Shown in pieces: positions 10,971-22,990 of a stretch of 64,000 nt of DNA. This DNA is from Capsicum annuum (Eukaryota; Streptophyta; Magnoliopsida; Solanales; Solanaceae). How positions within the stretch are numbered: position 1 is the stretch's first letter; each line of letters opens with the position of its first letter. A program made the position numbers and the translations under genes. The stretch spans positions 168,676,883 to 168,740,882 of the forward strand of contig NC_061114.1 in assembly GCF_002878395.1 (NCBI RefSeq). Reading direction: 5' to 3'. The notes under the pieces were generated by a model that was not told the origin of the DNA, did not search any database, and saw only the letters and a list, made by a program, of their open reading frames with translations.

Positions 10971-11760
10971 CATGTCCCCACAAAGATCTGATACTTATGG
11001 TAACTCATCTATTTAATTTGAGGACAATGTGGATGGAATTCACCCTCTATATGGGGTACAAACTAGGTATAGGGTCCCTGCTCCTGAGTGTACTACCCAT
11101 TGTGGAGTTCCACCAATTCTTACTAGTCCTCCTTGAATATCTTTGGTTAATGATACTTATGCCCTGATAGGCTCTATGTGATATGTCTAATACTAAGATC
11201 AGTTGTTCTATTTCTCTATTAACCTAAATAGTGACCTCTCTATCATACTAATCTGGTCCTAATGGTAGAAAAAGTAGAGATTGAAGAGAGAAAGAATAAG
11301 AAGTTTTGATATTTAGTATGGGGTGAAAATCAGCAAGTTGGTGGGAGAGTTAGGAAATAGTGGGCTAAGAAAAAGAATTTGGGGAGTTCCGATTCTACTG
11401 TTAGTGCCCCTTATCCTAAGTCTTCTGGTGATCATTGCTTTCAGGTAATAGTGTGCTTAAGGCAGAAGGTACCCAGTCTCAGGATAGTGGAGCTCAGTCA
11501 TCCCCATCCTATCCTCCATGTAGACTATGTAGACATCTTTACTATGGTTATTGTGATAAGGGGAGGAACTTGTTTTTAAACTATGGTCAGCATGGTTATA
11601 TGCAGAAACATGTCCTTCAAATGATGTTTCCACTAGATATAGTAAGATTTTGGTTTCTACTTCTTTAGATTCTGTACCAATGGTGCTACTTCTAGTACCA
11701 GCACTAGTCAGAACATCCATTATGCTTTTGCCACCCGTCAGGAACCTAAGGCATCTCCGT
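10971..11760 (+). pseudogene. Gag remnant with zinc-knuckle trace
   Basis: A start near 10971 gives MSPQRSDTYG, like a plant gypsy gag N-terminus, followed by stops. The capsid core is largely gone. At 11519-11611 the frame reads CRLCRHLYYGYC and then LNYGQHGYMQKH, which lines up with the cysteine block and zinc knuckle of gypsy gag. In the second cluster all expected Cys and His ligands are replaced. After it, around 11690-11760, comes a serine/threonine stretch ending ATRQEPKAS, as found near the gag-protease junction. Stops and frame shifts show it is a pseudogene. Confidence 0.65.
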
Positions 11761-11809
11761 ATATTTAAGACTCTTCTATTGTGATATATATTGTTATCTT
11801 GATCTGATT

Positions 11810-12020
11810 TCTACCGTTTCTTCTGCTACCCCTTATGTAGCTGTTCATTTTATTTGTGGTCTTGAGTGCATTTTAAATCCCTTCGGTGTGTCTACCCCAG
11901 TAGGTAATTTTATTATGGCTAGAAAGGTCTATAGGATTTGTGTGGTAGAGAGACATTGGTAGATTTGGTAGATTTGGATATGGTGGATTTTGATTCGATC
12001 TTAGGGATGTATTAGATCCT
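11810..12020 (+). pseudogene. Gypsy protease remnant
   Basis: One frame reads TPYVAVHFICGLECILNPF and then VSTPVGNFIMARKVY, the part just after the catalytic loop in gypsy proteases. A little further on, DLDMVDFDSILGM matches the conserved D-x-I-L-G-M-D segment. The catalytic D-x-G loop itself, just before 11810, is not recognisable. The block lies between the gag remnant and the RT remnant, in the right order. Confidence 0.7.
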
Positions 12021-12234
12021 CTTATTCTATGCCTCTTGAGATTATCAGACTCATAAGGTCAGTTTCCGATTATAAATTACCCAGTGATTGAGTGGGAAGG
12101 AAGTTCTCTATTACTTATGGAAGGATCTTTTTCGTATGGTAGATCCAAGAAGTTTATTTCCTAGGGGTGTTTGTATCATCTAGTTTGGGTTAAGGATTTT
12201 GGTTCTGGAGGTGTTTCCTTGCAATTGGTCCTTA

Positions 12235-12545
12235 GGGTTAATGAATTTCCTAATGTATTTCCTAATGACCTTCTTGGTATTCTGCTCAGTAGGGGAAATA
12301 GACTTTAGAATTAATCTTCTACCGGACACCCGACCTATTTTTATCTTTCCTATAAAATGGCTCCGGTGAAGTTGATAGAACTTAAGGAGCAGTTAAAGGA
12401 TCTTCTTTATAAGGGTTTCATCCATTCTGGTGTCTCTCAGTGGGATGTTCCTATGCTTTTGGTGCATGAGATAGATAGGTCTCTTTGGATTTGTATAGAA
12501 TATCGGTAATCAAATAAGATTGTTGTGAAGAAGAATGTGTTTCTA
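12235..12545 (+). pseudogene. N-terminal reverse transcriptase remnant
   Basis: Across two frames the sequence reads FPNDLLGILL, then KMAPVKLIELKEQLKDLLYK, GFIHSGVSQWDVPML and LWICIEYR, followed by a stop where glutamine is usual. This is the start of the gypsy RT up to the I-D-Y-R-x-L-N motif. The catalytic core with the paired aspartates does not follow, so the gene is truncated as well as frameshifted. In an active element the enzyme copies the RNA into DNA inside the particle. Confidence 0.75.
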
Positions 12546-14193
12546 GGCGGTAGCTAAGTTAAATAATGAAGTTTAGGTTGATTTCTCTATTATATTGACT
12601 ATTATATTACAAAAGATATTTCATCGGTAGTGCATAATTATTGCCAGGCCCTATTTTTGAACCTTATATGATGATGGTGGAGAGAAGGATGTTAGCTTGA
12701 GGATAGTGATGCGAGATTCATGGGAATAGATTTGTAGGCTTGATGTAACGTGTGAAAGAGATTAGGTTATTAACCTTATGAAATATTATAGTGGGTAATT
12801 ATGATTATACTAGAGATCTACTGTAGAAGCGATGATTTAGGACTAAGTCATTAGGTGGATAAGAGCATCAAGTGTATAAGAATATATTGAACCGCAGGTA
12901 TCCCTTATTAAATGAGGCCTTAAGTATGTACCTTCCATGTGTACCTAGTTCATGTTGTTGAATATCTTAGAATATAAAAGTTTTAGGAGTTTTTATATGG
13001 TTTTCTTTAAAGCTGAATTTAGGAGAATATAGATAGACAATGTGAGCTCTTGGTGTGGTATTAAGAATTTTGTTTAGTTGTAAGGTTATGCTATTAGAGG
13101 TTTTGTTATTGGTGAAGAAGTATAGATGTATATACTCATGAGGGTGTGATTTATAAGATGATAGCTATAGAGACTAGGGAAATATAAGATTAGGATCTCT
13201 AAAAGATAGTACCTTCTTATTATAGTTGTCAGGGGTAAGTTGACAATCTTGAGAATGTTGGAACCACTTGGTACGGAGCATTGTACGTATAGGTTTAATG
13301 GGAAGGTATGTCCCCAAGTATAGAATGGTGATATTTTAGCTTGGTTGGAAGAGATGGTGATCTGAGGATAATCTTAAATTTTCTCATAGTGGTGAGTTTC
13401 ATGGAAGAGTCATGGTAAATTTACTCTCTTTCTAGCAATTTCCTACCACCTCGATTTAAGAGGACATTCTATCAATGTCTTACGTATTCTAATTTTTCCT
13501 ATGCCTAAGGTCTAAGTTCTATAATGCAGCTTTTGTCTATGCTCCATCCCCTAGACTAGAACCAACACTGGTTTTTAGAAATCCAAGCATTCAATTTCTT
13601 ATTTATGACACTCGTGATCCATATATTAATGTCTCACTCAATGCTTGGTTCTAAGGAACTATACGTTCTATATTCATCGATTCATTTTATGGAATGTCCT
13701 ATCCAAAAGTGATGCAATGTATGTGCACTCATAACCATTCTAAGATCTTAGAATCAACAACGATAGTTTCAAGTGGCAACCCTTGTATTAATTCTTAAAT
13801 AATCTCAGGCTCTTGTAGTTATGTGTTTGGCGGAGGGATCATAAGATTGAAATTGTGAAGTGTTATATCCATAGATGAAAACATAGTGGAGAAGTGTGGC
13901 TAAATTTAAAGGTTGCTAGGTGCGTTAGTTGAGGTAGAGAATGCTTATACTCTATTCTTATGTCCCGCGAGAATCTCAGTTCGTGTCTTGTATTAACATT
14001 TCATAGAACTAATGACCTAGATCATATCAATGTCAGGTTTCATTATCGCATGATTCATGTTAAAGTATGCGTTTTTCGACTCTTTTTATTTTCTAACTTT
14101 ATTCATGGTTTTATGACTACATTCCTATATTAAATACGTGATAATGGATACCTCTACCTATTATCTGGGGACTAATAATCAATGGGTGAAGGA
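12546..14193 (+). other. Unresolved remainder of the internal region
   Basis: By position this should hold RT core, RNase H and integrase, but the 1.6 kb is too short for them and I recognise no motif in any frame. It ends with the purine-rich AATGGGTGAAGGA (14181-14193), which is in the right place for the polypurine tract before the 3' LTR. Confidence 0.5.
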
Positions 14194-16412
14194 TATAACA
14201 CCCTAGATTTTTGGCCTTTGAAAATTTTTTATTTTTGAGCTTACTCACCTTACGAGTTGTGAAAAATCATTATGAATCGTAGGGCTCAATTCATAGGCAA
14301 ACTAGTAAGGAATACCCAAGTTTCTATCCTTAGTAGGACATGGACCTGACAAGTTGTGAGGAGACATTATGAGTCTTAAGGTAAGACTCATGGTCCCACT
14401 AGTGTAATGGTACATTGTTTCTTCAATGATGATGAATAGGACCTTACGATTAACAAGGTAAGGTCATGACTCACATGGCATAACTCACTACCCTAGAAGT
14501 TAGGTTTCATTTAGTCATTGTCAAGAGTACGAATCCAGGCAATGACTCATATCCAGTAGTGATGTGACCTATAATGACTGGAGATAGTTTTCTTGTGTAT
14601 CATTTACAGACACTTTGGTCATTTCATCTATTCCTAGGTAAGATCCACAGTCATACACCACCTTTAGGGTCTCATTATCATCCCAACACACATCAAATAC
14701 ACCTCTTATCTCTCTCTCAAATCCCTAAGCAAGAACAATTAGGGTTTTCTAAGGGATTGGTCATCTAGGGATCAAAGGGTAATTTCTTCTTAAAAATTAT
14801 TAGTGTCTCAAGCATGTATCTCTTCCCCTAAATTTGTTTTATGAAAAGGCACGTGCTTCATAATTATTAATGTGTATTTTTATTAGATTAAGGTTTTTGG
14901 AACAAAGGTCACTTGAATTAAATATTAATGGTTATAATGCTTTTGGTTATGTTTTATTTATGTTATTTGCCCATTGGGGTGCATGGGAATGGTGAATGGG
15001 GTGGGGGTTAAGGCAGTCCCCCAAAGTGATGAATTTTTGTTCGAAAATTGTGTTCCCTCAACTCACTTGCATAATTAACTTTGAAATATGATTAATCACA
15101 TGATTTGTTGTACTTTCCTAAACTATTACATTGCATAAATGGTTGAACAGATAAAATTAACTTTGAAAACCTTGTTGGACATGTTTTTTATTTTAAACTA
15201 GAAGATTGAAGGTTGGAGCATTCAACCAATCTGATATGATAAACTAAAGGGGGTTGAGGCATTCCCCTAATTAGATTTAATAAACTAAAGAGGGTTGTGT
15301 CATTCCCCTAGAATGATGGATAACTGTAATGGCATGATAATGTTAGCTTACAAGTGTAATTGGTATACCGATACCAATAGTATATGTCATAAAATATGAT
15401 TCTTTGTTAATAAATTGTAATGTGTAAACTATTTTAATTGGGATTAAAGGGTGTTCTATAGCTAAGCCGTGAAGGTAGAGGTCCCGAGGGACTTATACTG
15501 GTTATGCACGTTTGCTGGTGTGTGGATTGGTCTTAATGATCATGTGCTTGTGACACACTTTATATATTTGTATTCTGAAATGACGTAGGGTCGGGGTATT
15601 CCTTGTTCTTTCTTGGATACCCCAGTTCATGATGTTAACATGTACTAGGACCCTTTTAGCAGGGTGAGAGATTGACCTATATAGCCCATGGATATAGATG
15701 ATAGTCTGAGATACATAGTCTAGGATAATGCTTCAAACATCATGCTAAACATTGTTCCTTATACTAGCATGTTTATATATATATATATATATAAACATTA
15801 TAAATATATATGTGTATATGCATGTATGTATGTATGTATATATATGTAAATGATTTTGTACATATGATTTTGAATGGTTTTGGAATGGATTGATCATATT
15901 ATTTTATCCCTTCCCTGAATTACATGCTAGCTTTCACGCTATTAACTGTCGTTGATGCTATATCCTCATGTGATACAGAATTTAAGACACTTGTATTTCC
16001 TTACACAGTGGTAGTTGATTTATGGATTGTCCGTGAGTCAACTTAAAGTGTTGAACTTCCATTCTTCAAAAGGCCTTCATTTTATAGTCTTGTTTTTACT
16101 TATGTCTTAGACTATTTCGATGGGTTTTTGGCTATGGTCAGGGGCATGTCCCAACCTAGGTTGATGTTTTCTTTCTTAGAGGCTTTTTTGTACAAAGCGT
16201 GAGTGGATGTTGTTATGGATTCTTCGATCCCTCTTGTTATTGATTTATCAATATTGTTAAATGTTTGATAGTTATCTCTATCTTGTTATATCTTCGGAAT
16301 CACCTGTTTCTAGTCATATTGTGTTCTTGTTAGCTAGGTTAATGTGGTGGTCTTCATCCCTTGGCGGACTTGAGATACCCATCACAACTAGGCCTTAGTT
16401 TTGGTTATGACA
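14194..16412 (+). repeat. 3' LTR of the element at 8623-16412
   Basis: Homologous to 8623-10807 from end to end. It carries an extra low-complexity stretch of AT and TATG repeats at 15774-15846 that the 5' copy lacks. It ends TTATGACA and is followed by AATAT, the right copy of the target duplication. The first dinucleotide has decayed from TG to TA. Confidence 0.8.
15774..15846 (+). repeat. AT / TATG microsatellite
   Basis: A (TA)n run is followed by (TGTA)n and again (TA)n. The corresponding place in the 5' LTR (near 10225) holds only a short ATATACATGTATATG, so the repeat grew after insertion. Confidence 0.85.
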
Positions 16413-17748
16413 AATATCTTGCTTGAACTTGTTGAAATCACCAGGCAGTGTAGAAAGGTAAAAGGGGGGATTTGTGGTAATAATCAAGAAGGAAAAAGAA
16501 TTGGATGCTTTTGATTGTAAACAATCTAAAAATGAACACTATGATTGTGTTTCCCCAGGCTTCTAACTCTGTTGATTATCATGCTCTATTGAACTATACC
16601 AACACCTTGCATACAGAATTTGATAAGTTATGTATCACCAACCACCTCTCGGCATACTTTGGTGAATTTCACTCTTCCCTTTTGGGTCTTTGAATATCAC
16701 CTTACTAACCCATGCCTTCGACCCCAACTTCAACTATCTCCTATCGGTCTCAAGTTGATTAGATGAAAGTTGGTCACCTAATGTAGATAATTCAGGCAAG
16801 ATTATTTTGGCAGTTAAACCTAAATCTCTATTGTGATATCCTTTTCCCAATCTCTACCTCCCTTTCGGGTTCATACTGAATATAGGCGGGATCCTAACAT
16901 TGGCCACTACTAAGAAATCAATTAAACTAAAGAAAACCACAATAAATGCAAGAATCTTTATCTAGAATGACTTGGCACTTCCCCTACTTCGTTATTTTTC
17001 CAGGGTTCCCACAACCCTAGCTAAGGGAATTAGTCGCTCTAAATTATGAGATACTAATGGAATTCGTAGACAAAATCATAAAATCAATCTCATAATAATG
17101 AAAGAAGAAAACCAAAAGACTCAAATTAAAAAATGAACCATAAACAAGAACACAAGTGTATAAGATGTGTAAAATTAGCCATATAGGGCATGAACTAGCC
17201 TCCAAGGGCATATTTCTACCTCCTTCTATCCAAGAATGTAAAAAGGGTATTTATAGATTACAAGGAAACCCTAGAATTCAAATCCTAAATAAAAGATGAA
17301 TACTTATCTAATCATATATAACAATGACTAAAAACATCATAGGAGTAGATTTAGGTTACATGGAAACCCCAAGAAACAACTTTAAAATGATCTGGGATTT
17401 TTACATTGGTGGCAACCTACTTAGGACATGTATGGGCTGTAGATTGAACCTATGGACCATAGGTTTCCTCCTCAGCGTAAGAGTCTTTTTTTTCTACTTC
17501 CGAGCCTCTAGACATCAATTTTTGACACCTACTTTGCTACCAATGGCTAACTAATGGTACCTACGACCAGTAGGTGCAAAAGTAGGTGTTCACTTTTCAA
17601 CTCTTCATTTTGTTTTTTGCCTTGTAAGCTTCCAACTCCTAGTTCCTAAAATATCACTCAAAAGACACATTAAATCCAACAAAATATCTTTAAGTACATG
17701 CATATTCTCCAATTTTAAGGATCGTAAGTGCTATGAATTTATAGCACA
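16413..17748 (-). repeat. LTR A (Tat-type), main part
   Basis: In minus orientation the LTR starts at 17748 with TGTGCTATAAATTCATAGC, containing a terminal palindrome, and runs down to 16413, where the inserted element interrupts it. It resumes at 8622-8513. It is homologous to LTR B at 19926-21166 throughout, with shared GATGCTTTTGATTGTAAACA and AAATCCAACAAAATA blocks. ORFs inside (16505-16693, 17324-17554) are not conserved between the copies and appear to be chance. Bases 17749-17765 before its start are the candidate polypurine tract (minus: GTTGAGGGTCTTGA). Confidence 0.7.
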
Positions 17749-19925
17749 TCAAGACCCTCAACTTTGAATGCTGCATGTCCTCAGGCAACAAAAACACAAA
17801 GAAATATTCAACGATGCTTAACTAAGAGAAACCTAGGATACCTATGGCAGTCAATCATCAAATTTAGCTCAAAATACATTACCCTCTCTAAGTTCAATAA
17901 TATAAAACCAAGTATGCATATACATAAAGCACAACAATATGACACAAAGGAATCAAGATATGACATTAGATTAGCAACAAACAATCATGGATATGCACAA
18001 GTTTCATTACCCAAATGATTAAGCAGCTAGCAACATAACCTATGAATCCTTTCAATAAAGAAGTGTCCTTCACTTATATGAAATCATGTATGAGAATGCA
18101 GTGAGGATCATGAGACACTTACACTCATAAGATAAGTTACAACATTGCTCATCAAATACCATAGACTTGCCTTTATTTTGTTTACCGTAGCCTTCAGACA
18201 GTCAGGTTAGGACCACTATAGAACTTTATTTTACTTGTAATGTAGGCTTAGGGGCTGTTATGGTACATATGGACATTATTAGTGACCAAGCCTCCTTGGC
18301 ACTACACTTATATTGGGGTCAACTTATCAACTAATTCTCTTTAATTCTACATTTATTTCTCATTTTTTTCTTTTATTACATATTTAGGCTGGGTGTGATT
18401 TCTTTTATTCTTTCTTTTTCTCATTTTATTTTTTTTCTTTTCTACCACACCCAACTATACTTTCTGTCCTCTTATTTTACCCTTCTTCATACCCTATTTT
18501 AAATTACGTACCCCTATGATAGCCACTCTCAACTTAGGCGTCTTGCCTATGTTGAGGTACATAAAGTCCAAGGAATATCAAGGCCAAAATAGGTTCATTA
18601 TAGCACGAATAGGATGGTGAAAGATTTAAAAAATAGGCTAAACAGTCTCAAGTCAGGGATAAAGGGATACTTATTCACACATGAAAAGTCATTTAGGTGA
18701 AAGGTAAACTAAATTAAAGACAATCTTACGATCCTTTCCAAACCGAGTATCCTACAACCTAGGATAGACCAACCAGGGAAGTTTGGATTCAACACACAAA
18801 GGGAACTAAGTAGCATCTCTTACAGACGACATAGAGTCACATCACAAGTCACCACCTATCTGGTTCATGCAATATTTAGATGTGATTATCATGTCCCTAA
18901 TCCTAATTCCATAATGAGATCCACAATGGTCACACATATATAAATATCATACAGTTCAAAGACAAAAATTTAGAGAGGCACTATTTTCCTAAAAAATTAA
19001 CAAAACAAAACATGTCTACTAACTTAGATACTCATTTTTCTCCTAGTTAAACACAAAACATCACTAAACAAAACACAATATGCCTAAACATGTCGGCTGT
19101 AGAAGGAACAAGACTCTAGGGAAAAGGATCATGACAACAAAATCCCCAAGAGGATATCAAGACCCACAAACAGTCCAAGCCACAACTTAAAATCATGCAT
19201 TGTCCCCAATGCATCATACCACTATAAAAAGGAGAGTTAAGAACATACTTGTGGCACCATAGGTGTGAAGATTTGACATCAATAATAATAACACATACAA
19301 ACAAAAAAATACCTTGGGTTTCCTTCCAAGCAGCACCCATTTTAATATTGCGGCATGACGATGCCTGGTTGGGTACTCAAAACTTCCCCAATAATCCCAT
19401 GGGTACCTTGATTACTCAAACTTGATCAAGGTAGCCTATAGGTTGGACTTCAATTTTCTCTTTCCACTTTTAACATATAAATCTCACCCCAAATTATTTT
19501 TCTAATTTCCCATTATACTCGAGGGGTGATAAAATAAACATAAAAGACCCATGCAATAGATGAGACATGATTTACTTCTTGGCCCTTATGCAAGGAATGT
19601 GATTGTGTAATTCTATCTCAACAAATTCAAGAATATAGACATATGTTTCTTCTTTCTTGCATTCTTCTTCAGTTTAGAATGGCTCGATCAAGATTTTACT
19701 ATACAAAAACATATTGGAAAATGCTTGAAATGAGGTCCAGTATGCCCCAACTCAGTAATTACATTCTTGTTTACATCCCTACATAGCACCAGTCTACTTT
19801 CCTTAAGTGTGACACTATCCATAAGAGTATGAATAAATTTTTACGCCTCCAATTTTAGCTTAGTAGTTGGCTTCTAAAGAAATTTTTAGTCCCACACCAA
19901 ATATATATTTTCAGTCCCATGCTTC
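17749..19925 (-). mobile_element. 3' internal region of a Tat-like element
   Basis: This lies just upstream, on the minus strand, of LTR A. No domain is intact. Around 19316-19430 there is a block (plus strand: GCAGCACCCATTTTAATATT, then GATTACTCAAACTTGATCAA) that also occurs, diverged, at 32997-33145 next to the end of the integrase of the second Tat-like element. In plant Athila/Tat elements this block sits at the end of pol. The rest, 17770-19300, is AT-rich non-coding sequence; the small frame at 19116-19340 spans part of the pol-end block. Confidence 0.55.
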
Positions 19926-21166
19926 AATTAGATGCTTTTGATTGTAAACAATCTAAGGTGAAAACTTCTCTTGTATTCCCCCTTGCTTCTTAATCTATAG
20001 ATTTATCTTTCTCTGTCAAACTATTTTGATTCCTTACATACAAATTCTGACAACTTATGTATCATTAATCGCCTCTAATCATACATAGGTGAATTTCACT
20101 TTTCTACTCTCAGTCTTTAAGTGTCGCCTTACTAACCATTGACTTGGACCCAATTTTAAACTATCTCTTCTTAGCCATAAGTTTATTATATGAAAGTTAA
20201 TCATCTTTATTTGATAATTTAGGTAAGCTTATTTTGGCAATTAACCCTAAATCACTATTGTGATCTCCTTTTCACAATTTCTACCTCATTCTCAGGTTGT
20301 TAGTAAATAAAGGTGGGATCTTAACATTGGTCACCGCTAAAAAACTAATTAAACTAAAGAAAACCATAATACATGCAAGAATCATTATCTAGAAATAGTA
20401 AACACTTTCTCTAGTTCATTAATTTGCTAGGGAACCGATAACCCTAGATAACACAATAATGAAAGAATAAAACACAGTCTCAAATTGAATAAATAACTAA
20501 AAACAAGTACAAAAGAGTATATGATGTGTAAGTCTATCCCTAAAGGGCATGAAATAGCCTCCAAGGGCCTATTTCCTCTTTGTGCTATCTAAGAATGTAA
20601 AAAGTCTATTTATAGATTACAAGGAAACCCTTGAATTCAAATACTAAATTAAAGATGAAAACTTAACTAAACGTACATAATAAAGACTAAAAACATCATA
20701 TGAGTAGTTTTATGTTACATAGGAACCCTAAGAAAGAACTTCGAAATGATCCAGAATTTTTGCATTGTTGGCCACCTACAGACCATAGGTAGCCCTTAGT
20801 AGGTTTCTTGATATCCAAAAGTGCTGAAATTTCTTTAGACTTTGGCCCTGTTAAACTTACTCTGACACCTACGGACCGTAGGTTACACCTATACTATAGA
20901 TTCCCTTCATCAGTGTTAGAGTCTTTTTTTTCCTACATATGAGCCTCTATACTTCAATTTCTAACACCTATTTTACTGCCTACTTCCAGTTGGTACCAAA
21001 GCAGGTAGTCACTTTTTAGCTTTTCATTTTATTTTCATCTGGTTATCTTTCTACACCCAGTTCTTGGAAAATCACTCTAAACACACATCAAATCCAACAA
21101 AATACTAGTAAGTACACACATATTCTCCAAGTTTAAGCATCATAAGTTCTATGAATTCATAGCACA
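19926..21166 (-). repeat. LTR B (Tat-type), probable 3' LTR of the interrupted Tat-like element
   Basis: On the minus strand it starts at 21166 with TGTGCTATGAATTCATAG, preceded by AATAGTGGAGATAA, a plausible polypurine tract. It matches LTR A to about 16498 and then stops, lacking roughly 200 bases of the LTR 3' end, so its outer border is a break. Orientation and family agree with the partial LTR at 53584-54103. I therefore infer it is the 3' LTR of the element whose pol lies at 33147-34452 and 49654-51100. Confidence 0.6.
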
Positions 21167-21371
21167 TTATCTCCACTATTGTACTCAGACTCGACTCTCT
21201 CTCCTCAGTAAAATCAACATCCTTTGAACCCGACTCTGAACAATAATTACCAGATTTGTTGGCAAATGCAACATCTTCTTCCCCTTCATTATCTTTGAGG
21301 TTAGATTCGAAATCCTCTCCCTCTTCAGAATTTGAAGGGGAGTGTGGTGGTGATTGACTTGGGTTATTCAT
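21167..21371 (-). CDS. Acidic, serine-rich open frame of unknown function
   Basis: From an ATG at 21371 the frame begins MNNPSQSPPHSPSNSEEGED and stays strongly acidic and Ser/Asn/Pro-rich for about 65 residues. It then reads through the polypurine tract into LTR B and stops at 21105. A stop codon lies nine codons upstream of the ATG, so the start is clear. No domain, signal peptide or membrane segment is visible. Its composition differs from the hydrophobic, leucine-rich chance frames elsewhere in the window. Position downstream of integrase and just before the 3' LTR fits an extra 3' ORF, which some Athila/Tat elements have, but I cannot name a family. It may also be a truncated piece of something older. 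Confidence 0.35.
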
Positions 21372-21859
21372 CTTGACCTTGCCTGTAGAGGTGACTGCTC
21401 AAGTGTGTAGCCTTTATGCCCAGGTAAGTTGCTTCTTTAGTGGGTTTGTCCCTAAGTTGATCAGTGGTGGGATGAGTCTTATTCTTTGGTGTCTGCTTGG
21501 TGCTCTTTGGCAGAGTCGTTCTCAGGTCTCGTTGTATTTGAGGGAAGACAATAATTATCTAACACTAGGAAAAGGAAAGAAAACCAAGAAAAAATTGAGA
21601 AATATTGATAGTGGTTGGGAATCCTATGAGTAAGGCTATGACTCTTTCTAGAGGCTATCAGGTATCCTGACAGTCATAGAGTGGTATCCTATGTAGGATA
21701 ATGAATAATGTTTACCCTACAAAGTCATCCAACGAGTCATTGGTTCACCTAACAAGTTATTAAGGAACTAGTTATTCGACTAGAGAATAATTGCTCATTA
21801 GTCATTAACGTCCAGTCACTATGAGTCCACACTAAGAGTTGTAAGGTAAGACAACAAAT
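21372..21859. other. Non-coding part of the Tat-like host, left of the inserted element
   Basis: No domain recognised. The 86-residue frame at 21373-21633 has no support. Joined across the insertion to 31969, it reads GTAAGGTAAGACAACAAATC-ATAG-TTTGAGTCATATT, which resembles 8896-8945 inside the LTR at 8623. This suggests a decayed LTR of that family lies here. Confidence 0.45.
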
Positions 21860-21864
21860 CATAG
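21860..21864. repeat. Target-site duplication, left copy (CATAG)
   Basis: Identical to 31964-31968. It directly abuts the first aligned base of the 3' LTR. Confidence 0.85.
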
Positions 21865-22539
21865 AGACATTCCCCGAACTCCAGGCTATGTCATATGGGT
21901 ACCTCAATAACATATGTACTGGAGGTCACCCCGTAACCCAACCAAATACCTCTTCTCATCATAGGAGTCAAAGAAACTTGAATTCACAAGTTAAGATCGC
22001 GTAATAATAGCATAAATCAACATTAGATTCCTTTTAATAATAACTCACGCCCAATTTAACAATCGTTCACAATACCTTTATACAAAACCGATGTCAATAA
22101 ATGTATATGTCAGGACAAGCCCCTGACTATAGCCAAACCAAGTTTCAAGAGACTAATCTTAAAGATAAGGACTAATAGATGAATGTCTTCTGGATGTAAG
22201 GACGCTAACCCCTTTAAGTCATTGCACAAACTACTTGATCATAAAATCACTGCTTAGAAAAAGAAGAAGATACTTTGATGCCTACGCCGTGTGAGGATGT
22301 AGCGTCCGAAGATGGTTAGTGGTTGCAACTCTAGCATGTTACTCAAGGATAAGTGATAAGATACATGATCAATCAATAACAATTCAGTATAAATATATAT
22401 CACAGTAAAACACATTCATACACTAATCCAGACATATAGATATAGCCCATGCTAGTCAAAATATCAATGTTCATCACCATTTTCAAGCATTCATTCATTA
22501 GACATAAAGTGGAGGACTACAACCTTCCACGCTAATAGA

Positions 22540-22990
22540 TTCATCATGCTCGATACACCAAGGACTTTAGCCACATGCACATTATCATTAGACCAGGGAC
22601 TTTACTCATGTACACACATTCATTATTATAAGGGCTTTAGACATATACACTATTAATCAAACAAGGAACTTTAACCACACATATTAATCTAGGCACGAGA
22701 CTCCGACCTCATGTTCGTTTTTTAGAAAAGAGACTCTAGCCACATGCCATATTGAGACTTTACCACAAGCCTCTTCATGAGGCTAGGAAGTTTGACCTCA
22801 AGAGCTCTTCTTAAGAAATAAACTTAACCTTGCATTCACATTGGGCAAGGGACCTTAACTTCAAGATATATCAATGGGAAAGATACTTTGACCTCAATAC
22901 ATCACGTAAGGCAAGGTACTTTGACTTCAAGCCATCACAACCGTTGTTAGTTGAAATTTGGGACTTTACCCTCTTGTCTGTGCATCAACA
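22540..22990. repeat. Degenerate tandem repeat with GGACTTT core
   Basis: Units of roughly 35-60 bases built around a GGGACTTTA.C core with CACAT words recur about ten times. Most of the array is missing from the 5' LTR, where only two or three units remain (near 30330-30440). Confidence 0.6.

Larger units (their letters stand above)
8623..16412 (+). mobile_element. Complete but decayed Ty3/gypsy element, plus strand
   Basis: Two LTRs of 2185 and 2219 bases in the same orientation enclose 3.4 kb with PBS, gag, protease and the beginning of RT in the normal gypsy order. The LTRs start TGTAACACC / TATAACACC and end in GACA. A 5-base duplication (GATAT/AATAT) flanks the whole element, so the borders are well supported. 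The internal part is much shorter than the roughly 5 kb or more expected for gag-pol: RT catalytic core, RNase H and integrase are not recognisable. It sits inside LTR A of a Tat-like element, so it is younger than that LTR. Confidence 0.8.
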
